64,000 bases of DNA. Origin: GCA-2733415 sp965178635 (lineage in GTDB: Bacteria; Bacteroidota; Bacteroidia; Flavobacteriales; Flavobacteriaceae). This document shows positions 8,201 to 16,475 of this stretch, piece after piece. The translations under genes and the position numbers were made by a program. Each line of letters begins with the position of its first letter. The stretch's first letter is position 1. Under the pieces are notes generated by a model that was not told where the DNA came from, made no database searches, and worked only from the letters and a program-made list of their open reading frames with translations. The stretch is from NCBI GenBank assembly GCA_965178635.1, contig CBCXVT010000030.1:272116-336115 (forward strand), read 5' to 3'.

Positions 8201-9052
8201 AAAGCGTCAAACGCTTTAGTGAAAGACTTGTTACACAACTATAAAATTAAAGTAAATGATCTTCAAGGTGCTTTAAGAAGAGAGAAGTTTACAATTGCTG
8301 TTGGTGATGAATTACCAGCAGGAATTATCAAACTTGCTAAAATTTACGTTGCTAAAAAACGTAAACTTAAAGTAGGAGATAAGATGGCGGGACGTCACGG
8401 AAATAAAGGTATTGTTGCACGTATTGTACGTCAAGAAGACATGCCTTTCTTAGAAGACGGAACACCAGTTGATATCGTATTGAATCCATTAGGGGTACCT
8501 TCTCGTATGAACATTGGTCAGATTTATGAAACTGTTCTTGGATGGGCAGGTCAGAATTTAGGTAAGAAATATGCCACACCAATCTTTGATGGAGCTACTT
8601 TAGATCAGATAAATGAAATTACTGATGAGGCAGGAGTGCCAAGATTTGGTCATACACATTTATATGATGGAGGAACAGGAGAACGTTTTGATCAAGCTGC
8701 AACTGTAGGTATTATCTACATGTTAAAACTAGGTCACATGGTAGATGATAAGATGCACGCGCGTTCTATCGGACCATACTCATTAATTACGCAACAACCA
8801 TTAGGTGGTAAAGCGCAGTTTGGAGGACAACGTTTTGGAGAGATGGAAGTTTGGGCATTAGAGGCATATGGTGCATCTAGTACACTTAGAGAAATCTTAA
8901 CTGTTAAATCTGATGATGTAATAGGAAGAGCTAAAACTTACGAAGCAATCGTTAAGGGTGAAGCTATGCCAGAACCAGGATTACCTGAATCATTCAATGT
9001 ATTGATGCATGAATTGAAAGGGTTAAGTTTGGATATTAGATTAGAAGAGTAG
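5240..9052 (+). CDS. rpoB: DNA-directed RNA polymerase subunit beta
   Basis: Beta subunit of RNA polymerase, forming with beta' the active-site cleft. I start at ATG 5240; an in-frame TTG three bases upstream would add only one residue. The 1270-residue protein carries the rifampicin-pocket region (SQFMDQTNPL, ITHKRRLSALGPGGL) and RLCPIETPEGPNIGL. It ends with ALEAYGASSTLREILTVKSDD. The pocket positions equivalent to E. coli D516, H526 and S531 keep D, H and S, so no classical resistance change is visible there. It is followed by rpoC after 58 bases. Confidence 0.98.
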   Translation: MLATPNERLNFSSVLNRPDYPDFLDIQIKSFQDFFQLETKSDERGDEGLYNTFMENFPITDTRNQFVLEFLDYFVDPPRYSLQECIERGLTYCVPLKARLKLYCTDPEHEDFETIVQDVYLGTIPYMTPSGTFCINGAERVIVSQLHRSPGVFFGQSFHANGTKLYSARVIPFKGSWIEFATDINQVMYAYIDRKKKLPVTTLFRAIGFERDKDILELFDLADEVKVSKSGLKKYIGRKLAARVLNTWHEDFVDEDTGEVVSIERNEIVLDRDTTLDKENIEEILEAEVKTILLHKEDGQSGQYAIIHNTLQKDPTNSEKEAVEHIYRQLRNAEPPDEETARGIIDKLFFSDQRYNLGEVGRYRMNKKLGLDIDMDKRVLTKLDIITIIKYLIELINSKAEIDDIDHLSNRRVRTVGEQLSQQFGVGLSRMARTIRERMNVRDNEVFTPIDLINAKTLSSVINSFFGTNQLSQFMDQTNPLGEITHKRRLSALGPGGLSRERAGFEVRDVHYTHYGRLCPIETPEGPNIGLISSLAVYAKVNSLGFLETPYRKVVDGVVDLETTPQYLSAEEEEGMKIAQANNPVEPNGKLTDEKVIARMEGDFPVVTPADVHYADVSPNQIASISASLIPFLEHDDANRALMGSNMMRQAVPLLRPESPIVGTGLERQVAKDSRVLINAEGAGTVQYVDANMITIQYDRTDEEALVSFDTDEKSYNLIKFRKTNQGTSINLKPIVKIGDRVEAGQVLCEGYATQQGELALGRNMKVAFMPWKGYNFEDAIVISEKVVREDIFTSIHIDEYSLDVRDTKLGNEELTNDIPNVSEEATKDLDENGMIRIGAEVNPGDILIGKITPKGESDPTPEEKLLRAIFGDKAGDVKDASLKASASLHGVVINKKLFARLVKDKRRRNQDKEELTAVELKYETKFEELKSVLVEKLFTIVNGKTAQGVFNDLGEEVLPKGKKFSQKMLNSVDDYAHLVSGTWTTDKASNALVKDLLHNYKIKVNDLQGALRREKFTIAVGDELPAGIIKLAKIYVAKKRKLKVGDKMAGRHGNKGIVARIVRQEDMPFLEDGTPVDIVLNPLGVPSRMNIGQIYETVLGWAGQNLGKKYATPIFDGATLDQINEITDEAGVPRFGHTHLYDGGTGERFDQAATVGIIYMLKLGHMVDDKMHARSIGPYSLITQQPLGGKAQFGGQRFGEMEVWALEAYGASSTLREILTVKSDDVIGRAKTYEAIVKGEAMPEPGLPESFNVLMHELKGLSLDIRLEE

Positions 9053-9110
9053 TAGTAAGCGGTTTCGCTATTTAAAAAAGATTATTTTTAAAATTTTATT
9101 GCATCATATT

Positions 9111-12100
9111 ATGGCAAGAAAACAAGATAAAAATACACAAAAGAGATTTAATAAAATCTCTATCGGTTTAGCTTCTCCTGAGTCAATTTTGGCTGAGTCA
9201 AAAGGAGAGGTTTTAAAACCGGAAACTATAAACTATCGTACACACAAACCAGAACGTGACGGATTATTCTGTGAGCGTATCTTTGGGCCTGTAAAAGATT
9301 ACGAATGTGCTTGTGGTAAGTACAAACGTATCCGTTATAGAGGAATTGTATGTGATAGATGTGGTGTAGAAGTAACTGAAAAGAAAGTACGTCGTGATCG
9401 TATCGGGCACATCAATTTAGTTGTACCTGTTGCGCACATTTGGTATTTCCGTTCATTACCAAACAAAATAGGATACTTATTAGGATTACCATCTAAGAAA
9501 TTAGATATGATCATTTACTACGAACGTTATGTAGTAATTCAAGCAGGTATCGCTAAAAACGCTGAAGGTGAAGAGCTTAAAAAAATGGACTTCTTAACTG
9601 AAGAAGAATATTTAAATATCGCCGAAGAGTTACCACAAGACAATCAATATTTAGATGATTCAGATCCAAACAAGTTTATCGCTAAAATGGGAGCTGAGTG
9701 TTTAATTGAGTTGTTAAGACGTATCAATTTAGATGAATTGTCTTATGAATTACGTCATAAAGCAAACAACGAAACATCTAAACAACGTAAAACTGAAGCA
9801 TTAAAAAGATTACAAGTAGTTGAATCTTTACGTGATGCTAACAAGAATAGAGAGAACTTACCGGAATGGATGATCATGAAGGTTGTGCCAATTATTCCGC
9901 CAGAATTAAGACCTTTAGTGCCTTTAGATGGTGGACGTTTCGCAACTTCAGATTTAAATGATCTTTACCGTAGAGTAATTATCCGTAACAACCGTTTAAA
10001 GCGTTTGGTAGAGATAAAAGCTCCTGAAGTAATCTTGCGTAATGAGAAACGTATGTTACAAGAATCTGTAGATTCTTTATTTGATAACACACGTAAATCA
10101 TCAGCAGTAAAAACAGAATCTAACAGACCTTTAAAATCATTATCTGATTCATTAAAAGGTAAACAAGGACGTTTCCGTCAAAACTTGTTAGGAAAGCGTG
10201 TTGATTATTCAGCGCGTTCTGTAATTGTTGTTGGACCAACATTACGTTTATACGAATGTGGATTGCCAAAGAACATGGCAGCAGAATTATACAAGCCTTT
10301 TGTTGTTAGAAAATTAATTGAAAGAGGAATTGTTAAAACTGTAAAATCTGCTAAGAAAATTATAGACAGAAAAGAACCAGTAGTATGGGATATCTTAGAA
10401 AATGTAATCAAAGGACATCCAGTATTATTGAACCGTGCACCTACGCTTCACCGTTTAGGTATACAAGCTTTTCAGCCTAAATTAATTGAAGGAAAAGCAA
10501 TTCAATTACACCCATTAGTATGTACGGCATTTAACGCCGATTTTGATGGGGATCAGATGGCAGTACATTTACCTTTAGGTCCAGAAGCAATTTTGGAAGC
10601 TCAAATGTTAATGTTAGCGTCTCATAATATATTAAACCCGGCTAACGGACAACCAGTTACTGTACCTTCTCAGGATATGGTACTTGGATTATATTATATG
10701 ACGAAGTTGCGTAAATCTACTCCAGAATTAGAAGTAAAAGGAGAAGGATTAACATTCTATTCGCCAGAAGAAGTTACTATTGCTTACAATGAAAAAAGAG
10801 CAAATATTAACGCCTCTATTAAAGTAAGAACGAAAGATCTTAACGAAAATGGTGAGTTAGTTTATAAAATTATCGATACTACTGTAGGTAGAGTATTATT
10901 TAATGAAGTTGTTCCTGAAGCTGCAGGATATATCAATGAAGTTTTAACTAAAAAAGCTTTAAGAGATATTATCCACGGTATTCTTAAAAAGACAAGCGTT
11001 CCTGAAACTGCTGATTTCTTAGATAGAATTAAGGACATGGGTTATGGATTTGCTTTTAAAGGTGGATTATCATTCTCATTAGGTGATATCATTATTCCAG
11101 AAGAAAAAACTAAGATGGTTGCTGATGCAAACGCTCAAGTTGATGGAATTATGGGTAACTATAACATGGGACTTATAACAAACAACGAACGTTATAACCA
11201 AGTTATTGATATCTGGACATCTACAAATGCTGCTTTAACAGAGCTTTCTATGAAGAATATCTCTGAAGATCAGCAAGGGTTTAACTCAGTATACATGATG
11301 CTTGACTCTGGGGCGAGGGGTTCTAAGGAACAAATCCGTCAGTTAACAGGTATGCGTGGATTAATGGCGAAACCTAAAAAATCTGCAGATGGATCTGGAG
11401 CAATTATTGAAAACCCGATTCTTTCTAACTTTAAGGAAGGTCTTTCAATTCTTGAATACTTTATTTCTACACACGGTGCTCGTAAGGGTCTTGCCGATAC
11501 GGCATTAAAAACTGCCGATGCAGGTTACTTAACACGTCGTTTAGTAGATGTTTCTCAAGATGTTATCGTCAACTCTGTTGATTGTGGTACATTAAGAGGG
11601 TTAGATGTAACAGCATTAAAGAAAAACGAAGAAATTGTTGAGCCTTTAGGTGATCGTATTTTAGGTCGTATTGCTTTACATGATGTTATTAACCCTGCAA
11701 CTGGAGAAGTAATTGTTGAAAATGGTAATCAAATTACAGAAGCATTAGTAGATGTAATTAATGAAGCACCAATTGATCATGTTGCTGTAAGATCTGCATT
11801 AACTTGTGAGGCTACAAAAGGTATTTGTGCTAAATGTTACGGACGTAACTTAGCAACAGGTAAAATGGTTCAGCGTGGTGAAGCAGTAGGAGTTGTGGCA
11901 GCACAATCTATTGGAGAACCTGGTACACAGTTAACATTACGTACATTCCACCTTGGAGGTACGGCAGGAAACATTTCTGAAGAAAATAGCTTAAAAGCGA
12001 AGTTTGACGGAGTTGCTGAAATAGAAGAATTACGTACAGTAAAAGGAGAAGACAACGAAGGAAACGTAGTTGATATCGTAATCTCTCGTACTGCTGAAGT

Positions 12101-13406
12101 AAAATTAGTAGATAAAAATACTGGTATTGTATTAGCAACAAATAACATCCCTTACGGAGCGTATATTTATGTAGCTGATAAACAAGCTGTAAAGAAAGAC
12201 GAAGTTATTTGTCAGTGGGATCCATTTAACGGTGGAATCGTTTCTGAATTCTCAGGAAAAATCAAGTTCGAAAACATTGAGCAAGGTGTTACTTACCAAG
12301 TTGAAGTTGATGAACAAACTGGTTACCAAGAGAAAGTAATTTCTGAATCAAGAAATAAGAAAATCATTCCTACCTTAATTATTTTAGGAAAAGGTGATGA
12401 AGTGTTACGTTCTTACAACTTACCAGTTGGAGCACACTTGATGATTGATGATGGTGATAAAATTCAAGCTGGTAAAACATTAGTTAAAATTCCACGTAAA
12501 TCATCTAAAGCAGGAGATATTACAGGAGGTTTACCTCGTATTACTGAATTGTTTGAAGCACGTAACCCATCTAACCCAGCGGTTGTTTCTGAAATTGATG
12601 GAGTTGTATCATTCGGAAAAATCAAGCGTGGTAACCGTGAGATTATCGTTGAGTCTAAATTAGGAGAGGTTAAGAAATACTTAGTTAAGTTAGCTAACCA
12701 AATCTTAGTTCAGGAAAATGATTTTGTAAAAGCTGGTATGGCTTTATCTGATGGATCAATTACACCGAAAGATATTTTAGCAATAAAAGGACCTTCAGCT
12801 GTACAACAATACTTAGTAAACGAAGTACAAGAAGTATACCGTTTACAAGGAGTAAAAATTAACGACAAGCACTTTGAGGTTGTTGTTAGACAAATGATGC
12901 GTAAGGTTCAAATCAATGACTCTGGAGATACTATTTTCTTAGAGAACCAATTGATTCATAAATCTGATTTCATCAGAGAGAACGACGCTATCTACGGTAT
13001 GAAAGTTGTAGAAGAAGCAGGAGATTCTGAAGAATTGAAAGCAGGACAAATTGTTACTGCAAGACAATTAAGAGATGAAAACTCTAACTTAAGAAGAAAT
13101 GACAAAGCTTTAGTAGTAGCTAGAGAAGCAGTGCCAGCAACAGCAACGCCAATCTTACAAGGTATTACAAGAGCATCACTTCAAACGAAGTCGTTCATTT
13201 CTGCTGCATCATTCCAGGAAACTACTAAAGTATTAAATGAAGCTGCAGTAGCAGGTAAGATTGATACCTTAGAAGGATTGAAAGAAAATGTAATTGTTGG
13301 ACATAGAATTCCTGCCGGAACAGGTATGAGAAACTACGAAAAAATTATCGTAGGATCTAAGGAAGAATATGAACAAATGACAAACGTTGAAGAAAACCTT
13401 AGTTAA
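9111..13406 (+). CDS. rpoC: DNA-directed RNA polymerase subunit beta'
   Basis: Catalytic subunit of RNA polymerase. I place the start at ATG 9111 (MARKQDKNTQKRFNKISIGL); an upstream in-frame TTG at 9099 is less likely. The 1431-residue protein has the N-terminal zinc site (ECACGKYKRIRYRGIVCDRCG), the Mg-binding loop NADFDGDQMAVH at about residue 475, the trigger-loop region and a second zinc site (CEATKGICAKCYG). It ends 2 bases before the DUF3467 gene, which shares its transcript. Confidence 0.98.
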   Translation: MARKQDKNTQKRFNKISIGLASPESILAESKGEVLKPETINYRTHKPERDGLFCERIFGPVKDYECACGKYKRIRYRGIVCDRCGVEVTEKKVRRDRIGHINLVVPVAHIWYFRSLPNKIGYLLGLPSKKLDMIIYYERYVVIQAGIAKNAEGEELKKMDFLTEEEYLNIAEELPQDNQYLDDSDPNKFIAKMGAECLIELLRRINLDELSYELRHKANNETSKQRKTEALKRLQVVESLRDANKNRENLPEWMIMKVVPIIPPELRPLVPLDGGRFATSDLNDLYRRVIIRNNRLKRLVEIKAPEVILRNEKRMLQESVDSLFDNTRKSSAVKTESNRPLKSLSDSLKGKQGRFRQNLLGKRVDYSARSVIVVGPTLRLYECGLPKNMAAELYKPFVVRKLIERGIVKTVKSAKKIIDRKEPVVWDILENVIKGHPVLLNRAPTLHRLGIQAFQPKLIEGKAIQLHPLVCTAFNADFDGDQMAVHLPLGPEAILEAQMLMLASHNILNPANGQPVTVPSQDMVLGLYYMTKLRKSTPELEVKGEGLTFYSPEEVTIAYNEKRANINASIKVRTKDLNENGELVYKIIDTTVGRVLFNEVVPEAAGYINEVLTKKALRDIIHGILKKTSVPETADFLDRIKDMGYGFAFKGGLSFSLGDIIIPEEKTKMVADANAQVDGIMGNYNMGLITNNERYNQVIDIWTSTNAALTELSMKNISEDQQGFNSVYMMLDSGARGSKEQIRQLTGMRGLMAKPKKSADGSGAIIENPILSNFKEGLSILEYFISTHGARKGLADTALKTADAGYLTRRLVDVSQDVIVNSVDCGTLRGLDVTALKKNEEIVEPLGDRILGRIALHDVINPATGEVIVENGNQITEALVDVINEAPIDHVAVRSALTCEATKGICAKCYGRNLATGKMVQRGEAVGVVAAQSIGEPGTQLTLRTFHLGGTAGNISEENSLKAKFDGVAEIEELRTVKGEDNEGNVVDIVISRTAEVKLVDKNTGIVLATNNIPYGAYIYVADKQAVKKDEVICQWDPFNGGIVSEFSGKIKFENIEQGVTYQVEVDEQTGYQEKVISESRNKKIIPTLIILGKGDEVLRSYNLPVGAHLMIDDGDKIQAGKTLVKIPRKSSKAGDITGGLPRITELFEARNPSNPAVVSEIDGVVSFGKIKRGNREIIVESKLGEVKKYLVKLANQILVQENDFVKAGMALSDGSITPKDILAIKGPSAVQQYLVNEVQEVYRLQGVKINDKHFEVVVRQMMRKVQINDSGDTIFLENQLIHKSDFIRENDAIYGMKVVEEAGDSEELKAGQIVTARQLRDENSNLRRNDKALVVAREAVPATATPILQGITRASLQTKSFISAASFQETTKVLNEAAVAGKIDTLEGLKENVIVGHRIPAGTGMRNYEKIIVGSKEEYEQMTNVEENLS

Positions 13407-13408
13407 TA

Positions 13409-13723
13409 ATGGCTGATAATAACAATCAAAAAGGACAGCAAATAAATATAGAATTAGATGCTGATGTAGCGCAAGGGATTTATTCCAATTTAGCGATCAT
13501 TAACCACTCTGCTTCTGAGTTTGTTGTAGATTTTGTAAGCATCATGCCAGGTGTGCCAAAGAGTAAAGTGAAGTCAAGAATTATATTGACACCACAACAT
13601 GCAAAACGATTATTAAAAGCTTTAGCTGATAATGTCAATCGATTTGAAAGTGCTCATGGTGAAATTAAAGATTTCGAACAACCACCAATCCCAATGAATT
13701 TTGGGCCAACTGGTGAAGCATAA
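13409..13723 (+). CDS. DUF3467 domain-containing protein
   Basis: A 104-residue protein of unknown function. The core KGQQINIELDADVAQGIYSN and SEFVVDFVSIMPGVPKSKV matches the DUF3467 family, which in Bacteroidota commonly follows rpoC. No membrane segment or signal is visible. It begins 2 bases after the rpoC stop and is followed by a strong terminator, so it is the last gene of the rpoBC transcript. A link to RNA polymerase is suggested only by position. Confidence 0.85.
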   Translation: MADNNNQKGQQINIELDADVAQGIYSNLAIINHSASEFVVDFVSIMPGVPKSKVKSRIILTPQHAKRLLKALADNVNRFESAHGEIKDFEQPPIPMNFGPTGEA

Positions 13724-13730
13724 TAAAAAA

Positions 13731-13762
13731 ACCCGCAAATTATATTTGCGGGTTTTTTTTGT
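13731..13762 (+). terminator. Terminator of the rpoBC-DUF3467 operon
   Basis: ACCCGCAAAT (13731-13740), loop TAT and ATTTGCGGGT (13744-13753) form a perfect stem, followed by T7 or longer and preceded by an A-run. It should work on the forward strand and probably in both directions. Confidence 0.9.
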
Positions 13763-13778
13763 CAAATATGTTAATTAA

Positions 13779-13810
13779 AAAAGGGCTACATTTATAAATG
13801 TAGCCCTTTT
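13779..13810 (-). terminator. Terminator of prfC
   Basis: Self-complementary 32-base element with arms AAAAGGGCTACATTTA and its complement. On the reverse strand it ends in a T-run, 20 bases past the prfC stop. The two neighbouring terminators separate converging transcripts. Confidence 0.8.
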
Positions 13811-13830
13811 AACTAATATGATTTTATCTT

Positions 13831-15417
13831 TTAAAACTCACTTGTGAAATGTAGTTTTACAGATGGATATTTTTGTTGTGTCATTTGTAAAGAGAACATT
13901 GAATCTGCTAAAAACACTAATTGACCACTTTTATCTTTCGCAAGAAATTTTTGCTTCACACGTTTAAACTCTTTGTACTCATCATTACTTGCATCTTCTG
14001 GCTCTACCCAACATGCTTTATGCACATTTAAATTTTCATAAGTACATTTAGCACCGTATTCATGTTCTAAACGGTATTGAATAACTTCATATTGCAATGC
14101 ACCAACAGTACCGATTACTTTACGTCCGTTCATTTCTAAAGTAAATAACTGAGCAACTCCTTCATCCATTAATTGGTCAATACCTTTGTATAATTGTTTA
14201 GATTTTAAAGGATCAGCATTGTTTATGTATCTAAAGTGTTCAGGAGAAAAACTCGGAACCCCTTTGTAATTCATTATTTCCCCTTCAGTTAATGTATCAC
14301 CAATTTTAAAGTTTCCAGTATCGTGAACTCCAACAATATCACCTGGGTATGAAATGTCTACAATTTCTTTTTTATCAGCAAAAAAGGCATTAGGGCTAGA
14401 GAATTTTACTTTTTTACTATTTCTTACATGTAAATACTGAGTATTACGTTTAAACATACCTGAGACGATTTTAATAAATGCCAGACGATCCCTGTGTTTA
14501 GGATCCATGTTGGCATGAATTTTAAATACGAATCCGGTAAATTTATTTTCGTCAGGTTTTACCTCTCTTGTATCAGATGTTTTAGGTCTTGGATCTGGAG
14601 CAATGTCAACAAAACAATCTAATAGTTCTCTTACTCCAAAGTTATTTAATGCGGAACCAAAAAAGACTGGCTGTAAGTCTCCATTTAAATATTCTTCTTG
14701 ATTAAATTTTGGATAGACTTCATGAACCAACTCTAATTCTTCACGTAAAGTTTCAGCAGCTGTTTCTCCAATGTGACTTTCTAAGTCTGGATGATTGACA
14801 TCTTCAAACGAAATTGTATCTGTAATATGTTGTTTACTCTCTTCAGAGAATAAGTTAATGTTCTTTTCCCAAAGATTATAAATTCCTTTAAAGCTATATC
14901 CCATTCCAATAGGGAAACTTAATGGTGTTACGCGCAAACCTAATTTTTGTTCTACTTCATCTAAAAGATCAAAAGCATCTTTACCTTCTCTATCCATTTT
15001 GTTGATGAAAACAATCATAGGAATATTACGCATTCTACAAACTTCAACAAGCTTTTCAGTTTGTTCTTCAACTCCTTTTGCCACATCTATAACAACTATA
15101 ACACTATCTACAGCGGTTAAAGTTCTAAAGGTGTCTTCGGCAAAATCCTTGTGACCAGGAGTGTCTAAAATGTTTATTTTCTTATCTCTATAAATAAATG
15201 CTAAAACTGAAGTTGCTACAGAAATTCCACGTTGACGTTCAATTTCCATAAAATCTGAAGTAGCTCCTTTTTTAACTTTATTAGATTTTACAGCACCAGC
15301 TTCTTGAATAGCTCCACCAAAAAGAAGGAGTTTTTCTGTCAATGTTGTTTTACCAGCATCTGGATGGGATATAATACCAAAGGTTCTTCTTTTTGAAATT
15401 TCGTCTTGTAAACTCAT
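13831..15417 (-). CDS. prfC: Peptide chain release factor 3
   Basis: RF3 is the GTPase that recycles RF1/RF2 after termination. The start at 15417 gives MSLQDEISKRRTFGIISHPD (528 residues). An in-frame TTG at 15444 lies inside the predicted -7 box and cannot be in the transcript. GTPase motifs are visible: SHPDAGKTTLTEKLL (G1), a DFMEIERQRGISV switch region, LDTPGHKDFAEDT (G3) and INKMDRE (G4). The C-terminal domain has KSKQLYKGIDQLMDEGVAQL. It is a single-gene unit with its own terminator. Confidence 0.95.
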   Translation of the reverse strand: MSLQDEISKRRTFGIISHPDAGKTTLTEKLLLFGGAIQEAGAVKSNKVKKGATSDFMEIERQRGISVATSVLAFIYRDKKINILDTPGHKDFAEDTFRTLTAVDSVIVVIDVAKGVEEQTEKLVEVCRMRNIPMIVFINKMDREGKDAFDLLDEVEQKLGLRVTPLSFPIGMGYSFKGIYNLWEKNINLFSEESKQHITDTISFEDVNHPDLESHIGETAAETLREELELVHEVYPKFNQEEYLNGDLQPVFFGSALNNFGVRELLDCFVDIAPDPRPKTSDTREVKPDENKFTGFVFKIHANMDPKHRDRLAFIKIVSGMFKRNTQYLHVRNSKKVKFSSPNAFFADKKEIVDISYPGDIVGVHDTGNFKIGDTLTEGEIMNYKGVPSFSPEHFRYINNADPLKSKQLYKGIDQLMDEGVAQLFTLEMNGRKVIGTVGALQYEVIQYRLEHEYGAKCTYENLNVHKACWVEPEDASNDEYKEFKRVKQKFLAKDKSGQLVFLADSMFSLQMTQQKYPSVKLHFTSEF

Positions 15418-15441
15418 TTGTAGCAGTATGTTTTGCGTGTG

Positions 15442-15449
15442 CAAATGTA
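15442..15449 (-). promoter_or_regulatory. Probable -7 element of the prfC promoter
   Basis: On the reverse strand this reads TACATTTG, a perfect TAnnTTTG box, about 25 bases before the ATG. No TTTG is visible at the expected -33 position, so the promoter is incomplete by consensus. Confidence 0.4.
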
Positions 15450-15530
15450 ATTATTTCAGTGCGTTTGTTTCAGTATTTATAAAAGTTTATTTTTATTGAT
15501 GTGATAAAATCGAAATGCTAATATTTTTCA

Positions 15531-15538
15531 TATTTTTG
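15531..15538 (+). promoter_or_regulatory. Possible -7 element for idi
   Basis: TATTTTTG fits TAnnTTTG and ends only five bases before the idi ATG. If real, the messenger would begin at or next to the start codon (leaderless). There is no good -33 box, so this is weak. Confidence 0.25.
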
Positions 15539-15543
15539 TCAAT

Positions 15544-16065
15544 ATGGCGGAAGAACAAGTAATTTTAGTTGATGAAAACGATGTGCAAATTGGGTTAATG
15601 CCTAAAATGGAAGCTCATGAAAAGGCTTTGTTGCATCGTGCATTTTCAGTATTTGTATTTAATGACAAAAATGAGTTAATGTTGCAACAACGCGCTTTGG
15701 ATAAATACCACTCTCCAGGATTGTGGACAAATACTTGTTGTAGTCATCAACGTGATGGTGAAAGTAACTTAGCAGCAGGAAAACGTCGGTTGTTTGAAGA
15801 AATGGGCTTTGTGACTGAACTAAAAGAAACAACATCATTTATATATAAAGCACCATTTGATAATGGATTAACTGAACATGAGTTAGATCATATTTTAGTT
15901 GGTACATATAAAGGAACTCCAAAGCCTAATAAAGATGAAGTTGGTGGATGGAAATGGATGGCCATAGATGCGGTAAAACTTGATGTGGTTGAACGTCCAG
16001 AATTATATACTGAATGGTTTAAAATTATTTTCGATAAGTTTTATAACTTTTTAAATCAAGAGTAA
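15544..16065 (+). CDS. idi: Isopentenyl-diphosphate delta-isomerase (type I)
   Basis: Interconverts IPP and DMAPP for isoprenoid synthesis (quinones, carotenoids, undecaprenyl carrier). The 173-residue protein has the type I IDI/Nudix arrangement: HRAFSVFVFNDKNELMLQQR, the catalytic cysteine in TNTCCSHQ (about residue 60) and a Nudix-like GKRRLFEEMGF helix. The glutamate-containing ELDHILVG follows. Its stop overlaps the start of the next gene in TAATG, showing translational coupling. The type I assignment is clear from the TNTCCSH motif. Confidence 0.95.
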   Translation: MAEEQVILVDENDVQIGLMPKMEAHEKALLHRAFSVFVFNDKNELMLQQRALDKYHSPGLWTNTCCSHQRDGESNLAAGKRRLFEEMGFVTELKETTSFIYKAPFDNGLTEHELDHILVGTYKGTPKPNKDEVGGWKWMAIDAVKLDVVERPELYTEWFKIIFDKFYNFLNQE

Positions 16066-16472
16066 TGGCTGTAACTGTAAGTAGAAAAGCACACTTTAAT
16101 GCGGCTCACAGGTTGCATAATAATAAATGGTCTGATGCTAAAAACAAAGAGGTTTTTGGGTTGTGTAATAATCCAAATTATCATGGACATAACTATGAAC
16201 TTATTGTAAGTTTAACTGGAGAAATCGATTCAGAAACTGGTTATGTTTATGACATGAAACTTTTAAAAGACCTAATTTATGATAAGATTGAAAAAAATCT
16301 GGATCATAAAAATTTGAATTTGGACGTGCCTTATTTCAAAGAAATTAACCCGACAGCTGAAAATATAGTCATTTATATATGGGATATATTAAGACATGAA
16401 TTTCCAAAACATTTAAAATTAGAAGTTACTTTGTATGAAACTCCAAGAAACTTCGTAACCTACACAGCATAA
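16065..16472 (+). CDS. 6-pyruvoyltetrahydropterin/6-carboxytetrahydropterin synthase family
   Basis: Zinc enzyme acting on dihydroneopterin triphosphate. The 135-residue protein has the zinc histidine in KAHFNAAHRL, the motif CNNPNYHGHNYE (about 32-43) with cysteine five residues before HGH, and late catalytic residues in LDHKNLN and LYETPRN. The C-x5-HGH spacing resembles eukaryotic PTPS (tetrahydrobiopterin type) rather than the C-x3-HGH of typical QueD. The product may therefore be a pterin rather than a queuosine precursor. It overlaps idi by one base and is followed by manA after 3 bases. Family certain, substrate branch uncertain. Confidence 0.88.
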   Translation: MAVTVSRKAHFNAAHRLHNNKWSDAKNKEVFGLCNNPNYHGHNYELIVSLTGEIDSETGYVYDMKLLKDLIYDKIEKNLDHKNLNLDVPYFKEINPTAENIVIYIWDILRHEFPKHLKLEVTLYETPRNFVTYTA

Positions 16473-16475
16473 TCT

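Noticed and set aside
9099..9110. TTG start of rpoC four codons before the ATG
   Set aside because: The ATG at 9111 (MARKQDKN) is the conserved beginning.
15418..15444. Upstream TTG start of prfC
   Set aside because: It lies in the predicted -7 box, so it would not be transcribed.
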